DNA from: Nocardia brasiliensis IFM 10847
GTDB taxonomy: Bacteria > Actinomycetota > Actinomycetes > Mycobacteriales > Mycobacteriaceae
Reading direction: 5' to 3'
Assembly (NCBI RefSeq): GCF_000710915.1
Contig: NZ_BAUA01000196.1
Location: 1-64,000 of the forward strand
DNA length: 64,000 bases
A program made the translations under genes and the position numbers. The stretch's first letter is position 1; every line of letters begins with the position of its first letter. The notes under the pieces are model-generated. The model had not been told where the DNA came from. It ran no database searches and saw nothing but the letters and a program-made list of their open reading frames with translations. Positions 40,802 to 49,368 of this stretch are shown here, in pieces.

Positions 40802-42291
40802 AAGAGCATGTGGACCCGACCAGTGATCGGGTCGGCCGGATCGAACAAGCGGGCGTCGAATATCTGCCGGAGGCGGCCCGGGATTCGTCGCCGTGGAATG
40901 TGGCCGCGGTATTCCTGGGCAGCGGATTCACCTGGACCGCGGTGATCTACGGCTGGGTGGTGATTCAGCTCGGACTGTCGTTCTGGCAGGCGCTGCCGGC
41001 GCTCCTGGTCGGCGGGCTGATCGGTGCCCTGGTCGTGCTGCCGACCGCGCTGATCGGCCCGCGCACCGGAACCAACATGACCGTCGCGAGCGGTGCCGAG
41101 TTCGGTATCCGCGGGCGCTTCATCGGTTCCGGGCTGGCCTTGGCGACCGCCGTCGTCTTCGCCGCGATCACCGTGTGGACCAGCGGTGACGCTCTCGTCG
41201 CGGCCGGCGCCCGGTTGCTCGGAACGCCCGACGCGGGTTGGGTGCGCGGCCTCGCCTACGGCGTGATCGGCGCGGCGATGGTCGCGATCGCCTTGTTCGG
41301 ACACGCCACTATCGTTGCGGCACAGAAGATCATCGTCCCGGTGGTCGGGCTGCTGATGCTCGCGGGGGTCTTCGCCTTCGTGGGCCGGTTCGACGCGGAC
41401 GCGGCGCCGGGGGAGTACGCCCTCGGCGGATTCGTGCAGACCTGGGTGGTGGCCGTGGTGATCTCCGCGTCCGGGCCGATCTCGTATGCGACCACCATCG
41501 GCGACTACACCCGCCGGGTATCGCAGCGGCACAGCGACCGCCGGATCGCGGGAGCGCTCGGTCTCGGCCTGTACTTCGGCGGCATCATTCCGGCGACGTT
41601 CGGTGCGTTCACCGCATCGGCGCTCACGAGCAACACCGGCTCCTATACCACCGACCTGGTCGCCGCGGCGCCGCTGTGGTTCACCTTCGCGATCGTGGTG
41701 ATCTCGATCCTCGGCGGCCTGGGTCAGGGCGTGCTGTGCGTCTACGGAAGCGGCCTGGATCTGGAAGGGGTGTTTCCGCGATTGCTGCGCGTGCAGACCA
41801 CGATGATGACCGCGGCCCTGGTGGTCGTGCTGCTCTACGTCGGCGTATTCGTCTTCGACGCAGTGGATTCGGTGAGCGCGGTCGCAGTCGTACTGAACGC
41901 CGTGGTCACGCCGTGGGTGGTGATCATGGTGATCGGCGCGCTGCGCCGGCGCGTGCACGGCTACGACGTCGTGGATCTGCAAACCTTCGCCCAGCGGCGC
42001 ACCGGCGGTCGGTACTGGTACACCGGCGGCTGGCATCTCGGCGCTGTGGTGGCTTGGGCCGCGGGCGCGATCGTCGGCGTACTGGCGATCCACACCACGG
42101 TGTACACGGGCCCGATCGCTGCGATAGCGGACGGAATCGACATCAGCATGATCGGTTCCGGACTGGTCGCCGCGACGGTTTACCTTGTCGCCTCGCGTAT
42201 TCGGACCACCGCGGCCGCGTCGGTGCCGCTGCCACGGGCGGTGTCCGAGTTCGACGAGGCGCTGATCTTTCGTCCCACCAATCTTGACTGA
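40798..42291 (+). CDS. NCS1-family cytosine/purine-type permease
   Basis: 497 aa with about 12 transmembrane helices. The N-terminal region (SSPWNVAAVFLGSGFTWTAVIYGWVVIQLGL) and TGTNMTVASGAEFGIRGRFIGSG are typical of the nucleobase:cation symporter-1 family, as is GPISYATTIGDYTRRV. It imports a small nitrogenous compound with H+ or Na+ across the cytoplasmic membrane. Shared operators with the agmatine genes suggest agmatine, a ureido amine or another nitrogen source rather than a nucleobase. Its stop codon lies inside the next operator. Confidence 0.85.
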   Translation: MKEHVDPTSDRVGRIEQAGVEYLPEAARDSSPWNVAAVFLGSGFTWTAVIYGWVVIQLGLSFWQALPALLVGGLIGALVVLPTALIGPRTGTNMTVASGAEFGIRGRFIGSGLALATAVVFAAITVWTSGDALVAAGARLLGTPDAGWVRGLAYGVIGAAMVAIALFGHATIVAAQKIIVPVVGLLMLAGVFAFVGRFDADAAPGEYALGGFVQTWVVAVVISASGPISYATTIGDYTRRVSQRHSDRRIAGALGLGLYFGGIIPATFGAFTASALTSNTGSYTTDLVAAAPLWFTFAIVVISILGGLGQGVLCVYGSGLDLEGVFPRLLRVQTTMMTAALVVVLLYVGVFVFDAVDSVSAVAVVLNAVVTPWVVIMVIGALRRRVHGYDVVDLQTFAQRRTGGRYWYTGGWHLGAVVAWAAGAIVGVLAIHTTVYTGPIAAIADGIDISMIGSGLVAATVYLVASRIRTTAAASVPLPRAVSEFDEALIFRPTNLD

Positions 42292-42300
42292 ATATTCAGT
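42287..42300. promoter_or_regulatory. TetR-type operator, copy 2
   Basis: ACTGAATATTCAGT, identical to copy 1 and again preceded by TTG, so that TTGACT (42284-42289) forms a -35 box. TATATC/TATCGA at 42305-42312 are candidate -10 sites. The operator includes the TGA stop of the permease gene and lies 27 bp before the amidase ATG. Confidence 0.75.
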
Positions 42301-42326
42301 TATGTATATCGAGAAGGCAGGTAGTG

Positions 42327-43325
42327 ATGACCGAGCAGACCTTCGTGGTTACCGCCGCACCGACACCGCCGGTGTCGCCCGCGCGCGTCGCGCCGAGTGA
42401 CCGGACGCCGCTGCGCGTCGGACTTGTTCAGCACCAATGGGTTCCGGACGCGGAGGCGTTGCGCGCCACGCTGTACGAGGGCATCGGCCTGGCCGCGGCC
42501 GAGGGGGCGCGTGCGGTGTTCCTGCCGGAACTGACGCTGTCCCGCTATCCCGCCGACGTGCGAGCGGCGGCGAATCCGGGCGCGACAGCCGAGGACCTGC
42601 GGACCGGGCCGACGTTCACCTTCGCCGCCGCCGCGGCCCGCGCGCACGGCGTCGCGGTGCACGCCTCGCTGTACGAAAAGTCGATCGGCCCAGATGGTCT
42701 CGGCTACAACACCGCGATATTGGTCTCACCCGAAGGCGAGCTGATCGGGCGGACCCGCAAGTTGCACATCCCGATCAGCGACGGCTACTACGAAGACACC
42801 TACTTCCGGCCGGGCCCTGCCGAGGACGCCTATCCGATCTATCGACCCGCCGCGCTCGACGGTGCCGCCATCGGTCTGCCGACCTGTTGGGACCAGTGGT
42901 TTCCCGAGGTCGCCCGGATGTATTCGCTCGGCGGCGCGGAAATCCTGGTGTACCCCACCGCGATCGGGTCCGAACCCTCGTTCCCGGGCTTCGACACCCA
43001 GCCGCTGTGGCAGCAGGTCATCATCGGAAACGCCATCACCGCGGCCACTTTCATGATCGTGCCGAATCGGTTCGGCGACGAGGGCGGTGTCACCTTCTAC
43101 GGATCTTCGTTCATCGCCGACCCGTACGGGCGGGTGCTCGCGCAGGCGCCGCGTGACCGTGCCGCCGTGCTGGTCGCCGACCTGGATCTGGATCAGCGTA
43201 AGGACTGGCTCGGTCTGTTCCCGTTCCTCACCACCCGGCGGCCCGATACCTACGACCGGCTCACCGCGCCCGTCGACCGGGACCACGCCTTCGGCGCGGA
43301 TCAGATCGGGAGCCGGGCGTCATGA
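42327..43325 (+). CDS. aguB: N-carbamoylputrescine amidase
   Basis: 332 aa nitrilase-superfamily hydrolase. The Glu-Lys-Cys triad is visible: Glu in VFLPELTLSRYP, Lys in IGRTRKLHIP and Cys in GLPTCWDQWFPE near residue 180. The C-W-D-Q-W-F-P-E context and the ISDGYYEDTYFRPG segment are specific to AguB-type amidases. It converts N-carbamoylputrescine to putrescine, CO2 and NH3. ATG 42327 follows AAGGCAGG; a GTG one codon upstream is possible. Coupled to agmatine deiminase by an ATGA overlap, so the two consecutive steps are made together. Confidence 0.9.
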   Translation: MTEQTFVVTAAPTPPVSPARVAPSDRTPLRVGLVQHQWVPDAEALRATLYEGIGLAAAEGARAVFLPELTLSRYPADVRAAANPGATAEDLRTGPTFTFAAAAARAHGVAVHASLYEKSIGPDGLGYNTAILVSPEGELIGRTRKLHIPISDGYYEDTYFRPGPAEDAYPIYRPAALDGAAIGLPTCWDQWFPEVARMYSLGGAEILVYPTAIGSEPSFPGFDTQPLWQQVIIGNAITAATFMIVPNRFGDEGGVTFYGSSFIADPYGRVLAQAPRDRAAVLVADLDLDQRKDWLGLFPFLTTRRPDTYDRLTAPVDRDHAFGADQIGSRAS

Positions 43326-44350
43326 GCTGGGTGATGCCGGCGGAAACGGCACCGCAGGAACGGATCTGGATGGCCTTTCCGCCCCTGGGCGCGAGCGTGT
43401 TCGCCACGGCGGAATCCGCGCACGAGGCGCGTGAGGCCTGGGCGCGGGTGGCGCACGAGATTCTCGAGTTCGAGCCCGTCACGATGGTGGTCGACCCGCG
43501 TGATCGGCGGGCGGCTCGAAAGTATCTGTCGGGCATGGTCGATCTGCTCGAAGCGCCGCTCGACGACGCCTGGATGCGCGATATCGGCCCGTCCTTCGTG
43601 CTGGACGCGGACAGCGGCAGGCTCGGCGCCGTCGACTGGACCTTCAACGGCTGGGGCAGGCAGGAGTGGGCGAACTGGGCGCGGGACAGCGAGATCGGTG
43701 CGACGGTCGCCAGCGCGGCCGGCGCCGAAACGGTCGGCTCGAAGCTGGTCAACGAGGGCGGCGGTATCCAGGTCGACGGGCTGGGCACCGTACTGGTCAC
43801 CGAGACAGTGCAACTCGATCCGATGCGCAATCCGGGGCTCGACAAGGCCGCGGTCGAAGCCGAATTGGCGCGTACCATCGGCGCGCGGCACGTCATCTGG
43901 CTGCCGCGCGGCCTGACCCGGGACAACGAACAGCACGGCACCCGCGGGCACGTCGATATCGTCGCCGCGATTCCCGCGCCCGGAACTCTGCTGGTACATG
44001 CCCAGCACGACACCGCGCACCCGGACTGGGCGGTGACCCGCGAGCTGCTGGCACTGCTGCCGGACACCACCGATGCCGCCGGCCGAGCTTGGGAGATCGT
44101 CGAACTGCCTGCCCCGCAGGTGCTCCGGGATCGCGAAGGCTGGGTGGACTACAGCTATATCAACCACCTCGTCGTCAACGACGGCGTAATCGCCTGCGGC
44201 TTCGGCGATCCCCATGACGACGTGGCACGGGGCATCCTCGCCGAGATGTATCCGGGCCGGCAGGTGCGCACGGTCGATGCCCGGGAGTTCTTCGCCCGCG
44301 GTGGCGGCATTCACTGCATCACCCAGCAGCAGCCGAGGGTGATCGACTGA
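43322..44350 (+). CDS. aguA: Agmatine deiminase (agmatine iminohydrolase)
   Basis: 342 aa guanidine-modifying enzyme. Features are MPAETAPQERIWMAFP, DDAWMRDIGPSFV (substrate carboxylate/guanidine pocket), the His in HGTRGHVDI and the catalytic Cys332 in GGGIHCITQQQP. It hydrolyses agmatine to N-carbamoylputrescine and ammonia, the substrate of the overlapping aguB product. Slightly shorter than typical enzymes (about 365 aa), with E-Q-H-G in place of the usual D-D-T-H-G run, but the core residues are present. Its stop codon lies in the third operator. Confidence 0.9.
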   Translation: MSWVMPAETAPQERIWMAFPPLGASVFATAESAHEAREAWARVAHEILEFEPVTMVVDPRDRRAARKYLSGMVDLLEAPLDDAWMRDIGPSFVLDADSGRLGAVDWTFNGWGRQEWANWARDSEIGATVASAAGAETVGSKLVNEGGGIQVDGLGTVLVTETVQLDPMRNPGLDKAAVEAELARTIGARHVIWLPRGLTRDNEQHGTRGHVDIVAAIPAPGTLLVHAQHDTAHPDWAVTRELLALLPDTTDAAGRAWEIVELPAPQVLRDREGWVDYSYINHLVVNDGVIACGFGDPHDDVARGILAEMYPGRQVRTVDAREFFARGGGIHCITQQQPRVID

Positions 44351-44359
44351 AAGTTCAGT
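44346..44359. promoter_or_regulatory. TetR-type operator, copy 3 (variant)
   Basis: ACTGAAAGTTCAGT has the same two 6-bp arms as copies 1 and 2 with AG instead of TA at the centre. TATGTT at 44365-44370 is a good -10 for the TetR gene, so this copy probably mediates autoregulation. Confidence 0.7.
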
Positions 44360-44408
44360 TGGGCTATGTTGGTTCGGGAACCGGAGCCGACCGACTGGAG
44401 CAACTGCG

Positions 44409-45005
44409 ATGGCGAGCCGACGCGAAGCGATCCTGCGGGCGAGTGCCAAGGCGATCGCCGAGCGGGGTGTGCGCGGACTGCGCGTACACGATGTCGCCGA
44501 GGTCGCGGGCGTCTCGCCCGGCCTGCTCTACTACTACTTCAAGGATCGGGACGGCCTGCTCGCCGCCGCGCTGACCTATATCAACGACCGGGCCCGCGAA
44601 TCCGGTACCGCCAGTGAGGGATCGGATTCTGCGCTGGAACGGCTGCACGCGCATGCGCTCGCCGACATCCAGGATGAACCCGAGGTGTTCGAGAACGCGT
44701 TGGTCTGGCACGAATTACGGGCGTCGGCGGTCTTCGAAACGCCGCTGCGGGCACCGCTCGCCACGACCTCGCGGCAGTGGGACGCGGAGATCGCCGACGC
44801 GATTCGGCTGGCGCAGGCGGCGGGGGACGTGCCGCAGTCGGTGGATCCGAAAGCCATGGGCCTCATCGTCACCGCGCTGACCGACGGCCTGTCCGCACGC
44901 TGGCTCTCCGGTGAACTCAGCACCGAGCAGGCACGCTCGCACCTGTCGATCGCGCTGAACGCCCTGCTCCCCGCGACGAATCGAGCGTCCGCGGACCAGG
45001 GGTGA
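44409..45005 (+). CDS. TetR-family regulator of agmatine/NCS1 genes
   Basis: 198 aa. The N-terminal helix-turn-helix (ILRASAKAIAERGVRGLRVHDVAEVAGVSPGLLYYYFKDRDGLL) is canonical TetR. The C-terminal ligand domain ends in LIVTALTDGLSARWLSGELSTEQARSHL, as in BetI/AguR-type regulators. Situated after aguBA with an operator copy in front, so it probably represses itself, aguBA and the permease, and is released by agmatine, carbamoylputrescine or a related ligand. Confidence 0.85.
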   Translation: MASRREAILRASAKAIAERGVRGLRVHDVAEVAGVSPGLLYYYFKDRDGLLAAALTYINDRARESGTASEGSDSALERLHAHALADIQDEPEVFENALVWHELRASAVFETPLRAPLATTSRQWDAEIADAIRLAQAAGDVPQSVDPKAMGLIVTALTDGLSARWLSGELSTEQARSHLSIALNALLPATNRASADQG

Positions 45006-45149
45006 CGCCATGCGGTGGCCGCCGCGCCGGGAAAGTATGACACGCCGGGACTTTTCGACTGAATAGATCGAAACGATGACATCGGCGATGAGATCTGATA
45101 AAACATCGGCCGTACTAGAGGTTGCTCCTCCGCTTACGTCCACGCCGTG

Positions 45150-45165
45150 CCTACCGTGCGGTAGG
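45150..45165. promoter_or_regulatory. 16-bp palindrome upstream of MMPL gene
   Basis: CCTACCG and CGGTAGG arms around TG, in the 264-bp spacer before the transporter. Likely operator for an unlinked TetR-type repressor. The spacer also holds TTTCGA/TCGAAA (45053-45073) around an ACTGAAT half-site. Confidence 0.5.
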
Positions 45166-45269
45166 TAGAAGGACGGCGCGGGGGAGCTGTTCGCCTGCAA
45201 GCGGGCCGCGAAGGTGCTGTACGGGCCCTGATCTCAGCACAACCCGGTTACCTCGAGGAGAGCCCGTTC

Positions 45270-48200
45270 GTGTCCGTATACCTCTATAAGTGGGGAAAGT
45301 TCGCCTTCCGCCGCAAGTGGATCGTGCTGCCGCTATGGCTGGTACTCCTCGGTGCGCTCGGCGCCGGTTCGCACCTGTTGAGCAAGTCGATGAGCGACGA
45401 GTTCAGCATGCCCGCGCTGCCGTCGGAACGCGCGACAGAAATCCTGGACAAGCAGTTTCCGGGCATGTCCGCGCAGTTCGGCATCGATGCCGTCAGCGGT
45501 ACCTACGTGCTCGAGGCGCCCGCCGGTACGAAGCTGACCGACAAGGACAACAGCGCCGCCATCGACGCGCTGATCGCTGATCTGCGGGCGCTGACGGTCG
45601 GGGACGACCGGCACCGGCTCGTGGCCGAAAAGGCCGGGGCGGCTTTGCAGAACCCGGTCGCCGCCACCCAGGCGATGGGCTGTCTGACCACCGCCGATCC
45701 CGCGACCTGCGCGGGCGCTCCGCTCAACGTGCTGAGCAAGGACGCCCCGGCGACCGTGGCCGTGCTCACCGTGCCGTTCGACATCGCCTCGTCGATGGAT
45801 ATCACCGACGAGCAGCGACGGGCCGCCTACGCCGTGGCCGACCCGGCCCGTGCGCGCGGATTGGTGGTCGAACTCGGCGGGTCCATCGCCCGCGAGCAGG
45901 AACAGCCCAGTGGGCAGGCCGAGTTGATCGGCATGGGGGTCGCGCTGGTCGTCATGGTGATCGCGTTCGGCGCCATCGTGGCGGCTTTCGTGCCGATCGT
46001 CACCGCCATCGTCGGACTGGGCGCCGCGATGCTGGTGATCTCGCTGAGCACCGCGGTCGTGGAGGTGCCGAGTTTCACGACGTTCCTGGCATCGATGATC
46101 GGTATCGCGCTGTCGATCGACTATGCGCTGTTCATCGTCTCCCGGTACAAGCACGAATTGCGCGTCGCGGCGAATCCCGAAGAAGCGGCGGGCGTTTCAG
46201 TGGGTACGGCAGGTTCGGCGGTGGTGTTCGCCGGGCTCACCGTGATCGTCGCGCTGGGCGCGCTGAGCATCGTCGGGGTGAACTTCCTGACGTTCATGGG
46301 TCTCGGTGGCGCCGTGGCCGCGTTCTTCGCCGTGCTCACCGCGATCACGCTGATGCCCGCGCTGCTCGGCGCTTTCGGCCGATTCCTGTTCAAGCCGAAG
46401 CTGCCGTTGGTCGCGCGGCACGACCCGGAGGACGACACCTCCGTCACCAACGGCATGCGGGTCGGCCGACTGATCGGCAAGCGGCCGTGGCTCGCGCTGA
46501 TCGTCGCGGTGGCCGCGTTGGCGGCACTCGCGCTGCCCGCGCTGCAGTTGCAGTTGGGTCTGCCCGGTGAGGACAGTCTGCCCACCGAGTCCACGGCCAG
46601 GCAGGCCTACGACATCCGGACCAACGGCTTCGGCGAGGGCAGCAACGGCGTCCTCACCGTGGCCGCCGATCTGGAGCAGGTGCCGGCAGACGAGCGCAAG
46701 GCCGCGGTCACCGCGCTGCGCGACCGGCTCGCGGAGTTCCCGGAGATGGATTACCTCACCTCACCGCAATTCAGCGCGAACGGGCTGGGTGCGATGCTCA
46801 GCGGTGTGCCGAAATCTGGTCCGAACGATCAGGACACCAAGGATCTGGTGCGTGACGCTCGCGCCGCCGAAGCCGAATTGACCGAGCGCTACGGCATCCG
46901 ATACGGCATCACCGGCACCACCGCCATCTACGCCGACATGGACCACGTCCTGCTCGGCAAGATCGTGCCCTACCTGGCGATCGTCGCGGGCGCGGCCTTC
47001 GTGCTGCTGATCCTGGTGTTCCGGTCCATCCTGGTCCCGCTCACCGCGGCGCTCGGCTTCCTGCTCTCGATGGCGGCTACCTTCGGCGCCACCGTCCTGA
47101 TCTTCCAGGAGGGCACCTTCGGCCTGATCGCCGACCCGCAGCCGATCGTCAGCTTCCTGCCGATCATGTTGATCGGCTTGGTATTCGGGCTCGCCATGGA
47201 CTACCAAGTGTTCCTGGTGACCCGCATGCGCGAGGAATTCGTGCACGGCAAGTCGGCGCGGCAGGCCATGATCGCCGGGTACCACCACGGCGCGCGCGTG
47301 GTCACCTCGGCGGCGATCATCATGATCTCGGTCTTCGGTTCCTTCCTGCTGGAAACCGACGTGACCGCGAAATCCATGGGATTCGCGCTCGCGGCAGGCG
47401 TCGCCATCGATGCCTTCGTGGTGCGCATGGTGCTGGTGCCCGCCCTGCTGGCGATCATGGGCAAGGCGTCGTGGTGGATGCCGAAATGGCTGGACCGTAT
47501 CCTGCCCGACATCGATGTCGAGGGGGCGAAGCTGCGCGCGTTGCAGCGCAAGCGGTCCGGCGCGGCCGAGCTCGAGCCGGTTGGGGCCGAACAGGCGCCT
47601 GCCCTCGACGCGGCGGTGAATACCGTTGCGGTGCAGCAAATGCCGGAGGCGGAAAGTGAGCAGTTCGGCGCATCGAGCGGCCGCACGATCTTCGGGCGGG
47701 TGTGCCGCGACGACGGGTACCCGGTGCCGGACGCGGCCCTGACTCTGATCGACCAACGCGGGCAACAGGTTTCGCGAGCGGTGGCGGATGACGACGGCAA
47801 CTACGCGATCGAGCCGCCCGCACCGGGCGGCTACGTCCTGATCGTCTCCGCGAGCCGGCATCAACCCGCCGCGGTGAATGTCACTGTCGCCGAAGACGGT
47901 GCGCACCACGTCGACGTCACGCTGCAGGGTTCCGGCGAGCTGTCCGGCGTGGTGCGCACCGCCGCCCGCGAGCCGGTGGCGGAGGCCACGATCACCGTGA
48001 CCGACCTGCGCGGCGAGGTGGTGGGGGTGGCGGTCAGCGCGGCGGACGGCGGCTACGCCTGCAAGGGTGTGCTGGCCGGAACCTACACGCTGGTGGCGGT
48101 CGCCGCGCGGATGCGACCCACCGCGACGACGTTGACCGTACCCGACAGCGGCCGTTTGCGTTTCGACGTCGAACTCGCGCCGATGGCAATGCTGTGGGGC

Positions 48201-48452
48201 ACGGTGCGGGCGAATGGCCGCGCGGTGTACGACGCCCGGATCACCGTGCTCGACTGGTCCGGCACGATCGTCGGCACCGCCCACACCGACGAGGACGGCC
48301 GCTACGCGGTGGCCGACCTGCCGGAGGGCGAGTACACCGTCGAGGCCCGGGGCTACCCGCTGGTGACCGGTCAGGTCACCATCACCGGCAGCCAGGTCGA
48401 CCACGATGTCCGCCTGGGCTTCGACATCGACGAACACGCGGAAATGTCCTGA
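45270..48452 (+). CDS. MMPL/RND transporter fused to three carboxypeptidase-regulatory-like domains
   Basis: 1060 aa from GTG 45270 behind GAGGAGA. The first 760 residues are a complete MMPL (RND superfamily) exporter: first helix at about 15-37, porter loop, helix bundles near 215-370 and 560-740, with the GLVFGLAMDYQVFLVTRMREEF signature and SIDYALFIVSRYKHEL. These export lipids or siderophores across the inner membrane. Residues about 806-1052 hold three beta-sandwich repeats (FGRVCRDDGYPVPDAALTLID, LSGVVRTAAREPVAEATITVTD, LWGTVRANGRAVYDARITVLD), each with a G-x-Y core. The domains lie after the last helix, hence on the cytoplasmic side unless topology differs. An unusual fusion. Confidence 0.85.
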   Translation: MSVYLYKWGKFAFRRKWIVLPLWLVLLGALGAGSHLLSKSMSDEFSMPALPSERATEILDKQFPGMSAQFGIDAVSGTYVLEAPAGTKLTDKDNSAAIDALIADLRALTVGDDRHRLVAEKAGAALQNPVAATQAMGCLTTADPATCAGAPLNVLSKDAPATVAVLTVPFDIASSMDITDEQRRAAYAVADPARARGLVVELGGSIAREQEQPSGQAELIGMGVALVVMVIAFGAIVAAFVPIVTAIVGLGAAMLVISLSTAVVEVPSFTTFLASMIGIALSIDYALFIVSRYKHELRVAANPEEAAGVSVGTAGSAVVFAGLTVIVALGALSIVGVNFLTFMGLGGAVAAFFAVLTAITLMPALLGAFGRFLFKPKLPLVARHDPEDDTSVTNGMRVGRLIGKRPWLALIVAVAALAALALPALQLQLGLPGEDSLPTESTARQAYDIRTNGFGEGSNGVLTVAADLEQVPADERKAAVTALRDRLAEFPEMDYLTSPQFSANGLGAMLSGVPKSGPNDQDTKDLVRDARAAEAELTERYGIRYGITGTTAIYADMDHVLLGKIVPYLAIVAGAAFVLLILVFRSILVPLTAALGFLLSMAATFGATVLIFQEGTFGLIADPQPIVSFLPIMLIGLVFGLAMDYQVFLVTRMREEFVHGKSARQAMIAGYHHGARVVTSAAIIMISVFGSFLLETDVTAKSMGFALAAGVAIDAFVVRMVLVPALLAIMGKASWWMPKWLDRILPDIDVEGAKLRALQRKRSGAAELEPVGAEQAPALDAAVNTVAVQQMPEAESEQFGASSGRTIFGRVCRDDGYPVPDAALTLIDQRGQQVSRAVADDDGNYAIEPPAPGGYVLIVSASRHQPAAVNVTVAEDGAHHVDVTLQGSGELSGVVRTAAREPVAEATITVTDLRGEVVGVAVSAADGGYACKGVLAGTYTLVAVAARMRPTATTLTVPDSGRLRFDVELAPMAMLWGTVRANGRAVYDARITVLDWSGTIVGTAHTDEDGRYAVADLPEGEYTVEARGYPLVTGQVTITGSQVDHDVRLGFDIDEHAEMS

Positions 48453-48487
48453 GCCACGGCTTTTCGGTTCGTGACGAGCACGGGCGG

Positions 48488-48505
48488 ACCCCGTGCGCAC
48501 GGGGT
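48488..48505. terminator. Perfect 18-bp palindrome after the MMPL gene
   Basis: ACCCCGTGCGCACGGGGT can fold as a 7-bp stem with a GCGC loop, 36 bp past the MMPL stop. There is no U-tract, as is common in actinobacteria, so it may be a terminator or an operator for the following gene, whose -10 (TACGAT, 48552-48557) lies downstream. Confidence 0.5.
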
Positions 48506-48600
48506 GCTGTGCCCCTGAAACCGTGGGCACGCCCCTGGATGGGGTAGCTCCTACGATGTGAGGTTTGGAGTGCAGGGGCGACAGAGGTGGGGAACGCGCG

Positions 48601-49344
48601 GTGACCGAGGTGCTCGTCGGTGTGGCACTGCACGACATCGTGATCGCCGCGCTGCGGGAGGCGTGGACGCAGGCGCGCCCGCACCCGGTGGATACGCGCG
48701 ATCTGCTCGTCGCGCTGATGCGCGCGGACATGTCCACCGGTTGGTCGCGGATCTGGTTGGACGTCGGTGACATTGCGGCGATCACCCGCAAACTCGTCGT
48801 GGACCCGGCTCGCGGCGGCACCGCGACGTGGTCGGACGTCGAACTCACGGATACCTGTGCCACCGCCCTCGGCGTCGCTTGGCGGTTGGCCTACCGGTAC
48901 CACCTGTGGCCGATTCCGGTCGGTGTCGTCGCGCTCGGTCTGGTTGCCGACGACGGTTCGGCCGCCGCACAAGCGCTCCGAGACCGCCTGTCGCGCAGTG
49001 AGATGCTGGCGTTGCTCCAGTCCGAGGTGCTGCGCATCCAGCTGGGCGCCCTCGACCGGACACTTCCGGCACTGCTGGCCGAGTCACGCTACCCGGTGCC
49101 GGTCACGAATTCGCCACCGCCGATTCGAGTGCCGCCCCCGCCTCCGTCCCCGCCGGTGCGTCGGCCACTGACCCCGGCCCAACTCCGCCAGCAGAAGCGC
49201 AATCGCGTCATCATCCCGATCGCCTTGGTGCTGTTCGCGATATTGGCTTTCATCATGACCATGAACCCTTACAACATCCTCGACGAGCCCGGCGCCAAAC
49301 CCCCGCCTCCGGCTACGGTCACCACCACGAGCGTCGTCCGATGA
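48601..49344 (+). CDS. Clp-N-like membrane-anchored protein of unknown function
   Basis: 247 aa from GTG 48601 behind GAGGTGGGG. Residues 1-150 contain two repeated helical segments (ALREAWTQARPHPVDTRDLLVALMRAD and ALGVAWRLAYRYHLWPIPVGVVALGLVAD) that resemble the double Clp-N motif of ClpA/ClpC. A Pro-rich linker (PPPIRVPPPPPSPP), one transmembrane helix (IIPIALVLFAILAFIMTM) and a short Pro/Thr tail follow. No AAA+ module is present. It might be a membrane-tethered adaptor domain; function unknown. Confidence 0.6.
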   Translation: MTEVLVGVALHDIVIAALREAWTQARPHPVDTRDLLVALMRADMSTGWSRIWLDVGDIAAITRKLVVDPARGGTATWSDVELTDTCATALGVAWRLAYRYHLWPIPVGVVALGLVADDGSAAAQALRDRLSRSEMLALLQSEVLRIQLGALDRTLPALLAESRYPVPVTNSPPPIRVPPPPPSPPVRRPLTPAQLRQQKRNRVIIPIALVLFAILAFIMTMNPYNILDEPGAKPPPPATVTTTSVVR

Positions 49345-49368
49345 ACGGCCCCGACGACCGTGCGTCGG

